A DNA stretch of 25,775 nucleotides, from contig CAJMQU010000059.1 of assembly GCA_905215555.1 (NCBI GenBank), positions 1 through 25,775 of the forward strand. The letters are read 5' to 3'. Positions within the stretch are counted from its first letter, which is position 1. Every line of letters begins with the position of its first letter. The notes below the pieces were generated by a model. It saw nothing but the letters and a program-made list of their open reading frames with translations. It was not told the DNA's origin and did no database searches. The translations under genes and the position numbers were made by a program. Source of the stretch: an uncultured bacterium. GTDB taxonomy: Bacteria > Bacteroidota > Bacteroidia > Bacteroidales > Bacteroidaceae. Positions 24,426 to 25,775 of the stretch are shown piece by piece.

Positions 24426-25601
24426 ATGAATAATTTCGTCTTTTACAGTCCGACCGAATTCGTCTTCGGTAAAGCAACAGAAATGCAAGTCGGTGCACTG
24501 GCACGGAAGTACGGTGCGCGGAAGGTGATGATTGTGTACGGTGGTGGCTCCGTAGTGCGGAGTGGTTTACTGGACAGAGTGAAGCAATCTTTGCAGGAAG
24601 CAGGGATTGAATATTGCCTGATGGGTGGTGTACAGCCTAATCCGGTAGATACCAAGGTGTATGAAGGCATTGATTTCTGCCGCTGTGAGCAAGCCGACAT
24701 GTTGTTGCCCGTAGGTGGTGGTTCCGTCATTGATACGGCAAAGGCCATAGCAGCAGGTGTGCTCTATGATGGTGATTTTTGGGATTTTTATATTGGAAAA
24801 GCCAAAGTAACAAAAGCCTTGAAAGTCGCTGTAGTCCTGACTATTCCTGCTGCCGGTAGCGAAGGATCCGGTAACACTGTTATTACCAAACTGGATGGTT
24901 TGCAAAAGCTTAGCCTGCGCGTGCCCGAAGTCTTGCGCCCGGTGTTCTCTATCATGAATCCGGAACTAACTTACACTTTACCGCCTTTCCAGACTGCCTG
25001 TGGTGTAGCCGATATGATGGCGCACATCATGGAACGTTACTTCACCAATACGCAAGAGGTAGAGATTGGCGACCGACTTTGTGAAGGTACTCTGATGGCT
25101 ATCATCAATGAGGCTCCTAAGGTGATGAAAAATCCTGAGGATTATGGTGCTCGTGCCAATCTTATGTGGTCGGGTATGATTGCTCATAACGGAACATGTG
25201 GTGTGGGCTGCGAAGAAGACTGGGCTTCCCACTTTCTGGAACATGAAATCAGTGCCATTTATGGTGTTACTCATGGAGCGGGTTTATCCGTTATTTTCCC
25301 TGCTTGGATGACATGGATGGTGGAGCATAATGTAGGTAAGATTGCTCAGTATGCAATCCGCGTATGGGGCGTTCCTGAATCGGATGATAAGAAGTCGGTT
25401 GCCTTTGAGGGAATTCGTAAACTGAAGGCTTTCTTTAGTTCCCTGGGCCTTCCTGTGACGTTTAAGGAATTAGGCATTGAGAATCCTGATATTGATCGTC
25501 TGGTGGACAGTTTGCACCGTAATAAGGGGGAGTTGGTAGGTAATTATGTGAAGCTGACGAAACAGGATAGCAAAGAGGTATATCTGCTGGCTTGTAATTA
25601 G
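24426..25601 (+). CDS. iron-containing alcohol dehydrogenase (YqhD/BDH-like)
   Basis: 391 residues, a group III metal-dependent alcohol dehydrogenase. NAD(P) is bound by GGGS at 97-100 (PVGGGSVIDTAKAIA); metal ligands are D196, H200, H269 and H283 (VADMMAHIMERYF and YGVTHGAGLSV), which fall two residues from their positions in E. coli YqhD. It probably reduces aldehydes or forms butanol-type alcohols with NADPH in the cytoplasm; the true substrate is not evident. It is separated from the inositol-lipid genes by a terminator, so a shared function is unlikely. The ATG at 24426 is followed by the usual NNFVFYSPTEFVFGK opening. Confidence 0.94.
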   Translation: MNNFVFYSPTEFVFGKATEMQVGALARKYGARKVMIVYGGGSVVRSGLLDRVKQSLQEAGIEYCLMGGVQPNPVDTKVYEGIDFCRCEQADMLLPVGGGSVIDTAKAIAAGVLYDGDFWDFYIGKAKVTKALKVAVVLTIPAAGSEGSGNTVITKLDGLQKLSLRVPEVLRPVFSIMNPELTYTLPPFQTACGVADMMAHIMERYFTNTQEVEIGDRLCEGTLMAIINEAPKVMKNPEDYGARANLMWSGMIAHNGTCGVGCEEDWASHFLEHEISAIYGVTHGAGLSVIFPAWMTWMVEHNVGKIAQYAIRVWGVPESDDKKSVAFEGIRKLKAFFSSLGLPVTFKELGIENPDIDRLVDSLHRNKGELVGNYVKLTKQDSKEVYLLACN

Positions 25602-25642
25602 TAAAATAAACCGAGTATTAGAGATAAAGTCATTTGTGGCTA

Positions 25643-25676
25643 CATCGTCTCATGCTTGTACAAGCATGAGACGATG
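25643..25676. repeat. 34-bp perfect palindrome
   Basis: CATCGTCTCATGCTTG at 25643-25658 is followed by TA and by its exact complement to 25676, so the whole 34 bp reads the same on both strands. No T-run follows, so it is a poor intrinsic terminator; it may be a REP-like element, an RNA processing site or a protein-binding site. The rest of the right edge (25677-25775) is AT-rich, with no gene that I can support. Confidence 0.75.
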
Positions 25677-25775
25677 CAGTTGCAAGTGTATTTGGTTACG
25701 TTTTAAAAATACAGTGGTATAAATGAGTGTTTTATTTTTTTCTATTAGGAGAAAAATAATTTAGTAGTAGGCTAA

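Noticed and set aside
1..25775. CRISPR array, tRNA/rRNA genes, insertion sequences or integrase
   Set aside because: No regularly spaced direct repeats, no cloverleaf or rRNA sequence that I could recognise, and no transposase or recombinase motif in any frame.

Overview
The window looks like chromosomal DNA of a gut Bacteroides or a close relative in Bacteroidales. The reasons are Bacteroides-type promoters (TTTG, about 20 bp, TAnnTTTG), the absence of strong Shine-Dalgarno sites, a fused HisB, an AspT/AspD pair, and a five-gene inositol-lipid cluster with the gene set reported in B. thetaiotaomicron. This assignment is inference from content; no database was searched. I found no tRNA, rRNA, CRISPR array, insertion sequence or integrase.

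Region 1 (1-7245) looks accessory at its left end. After an edge fragment and a terminator comes an AT-rich gene for a ~1554-residue protein with a sacsin/Hsp90-type ATPase fold at the N-terminus and a DUF3883/PD-(D/E)XK-like domain at the C-terminus, an architecture that suggests anti-phage defence. Two same-strand genes follow: an exported YD-repeat-like protein built from two related halves, and a hotdog-fold thioesterase.

Region 2 (7246-12003) is the histidine operon hisG-hisD-hisC-hisB. It is preceded by a clear promoter, an 18-residue leader peptide with six consecutive histidines, and mutually exclusive antiterminator and terminator stems. The other his genes are not in the window.

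Region 3 (12004-16465) holds an orphan TolC-type outer-membrane factor behind a textbook sigma-54 promoter with two upstream palindromes, then an NtrC-family regulator and its sensor kinase. The likely circuit is kinase to regulator to sigma-54 promoter to TolC.

Region 4 (16452-19886, minus strand) carries the aspartate:alanine antiporter AspT followed by aspartate 4-decarboxylase AspD, which together can generate proton-motive force from aspartate. Upstream of aspT, on the other strand, lies the decayed 3' end of what appears to be a DUF5686 outer-membrane protein gene.

Region 5 (20356-24407) is the inositol-lipid cluster: myo-inositol-phosphate synthase, PgpA-like phosphatase, GtrA-like membrane protein, CDP-alcohol phosphatidyltransferase and a PAP2/AUR1-like inositol phosphorylceramide synthase. 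Together they would convert glucose-6-phosphate to phosphatidylinositol and then to inositol sphingolipid. An iron-containing alcohol dehydrogenase and a 34-bp perfect palindrome close the window. Two terminators 7.9 kb apart share near-identical palindromic arms, which suggests a dispersed repeat family. The system most likely to be new to the reader is either the large ATPase-nuclease protein or the histidine attenuator; the inositol-lipid pathway has been described.
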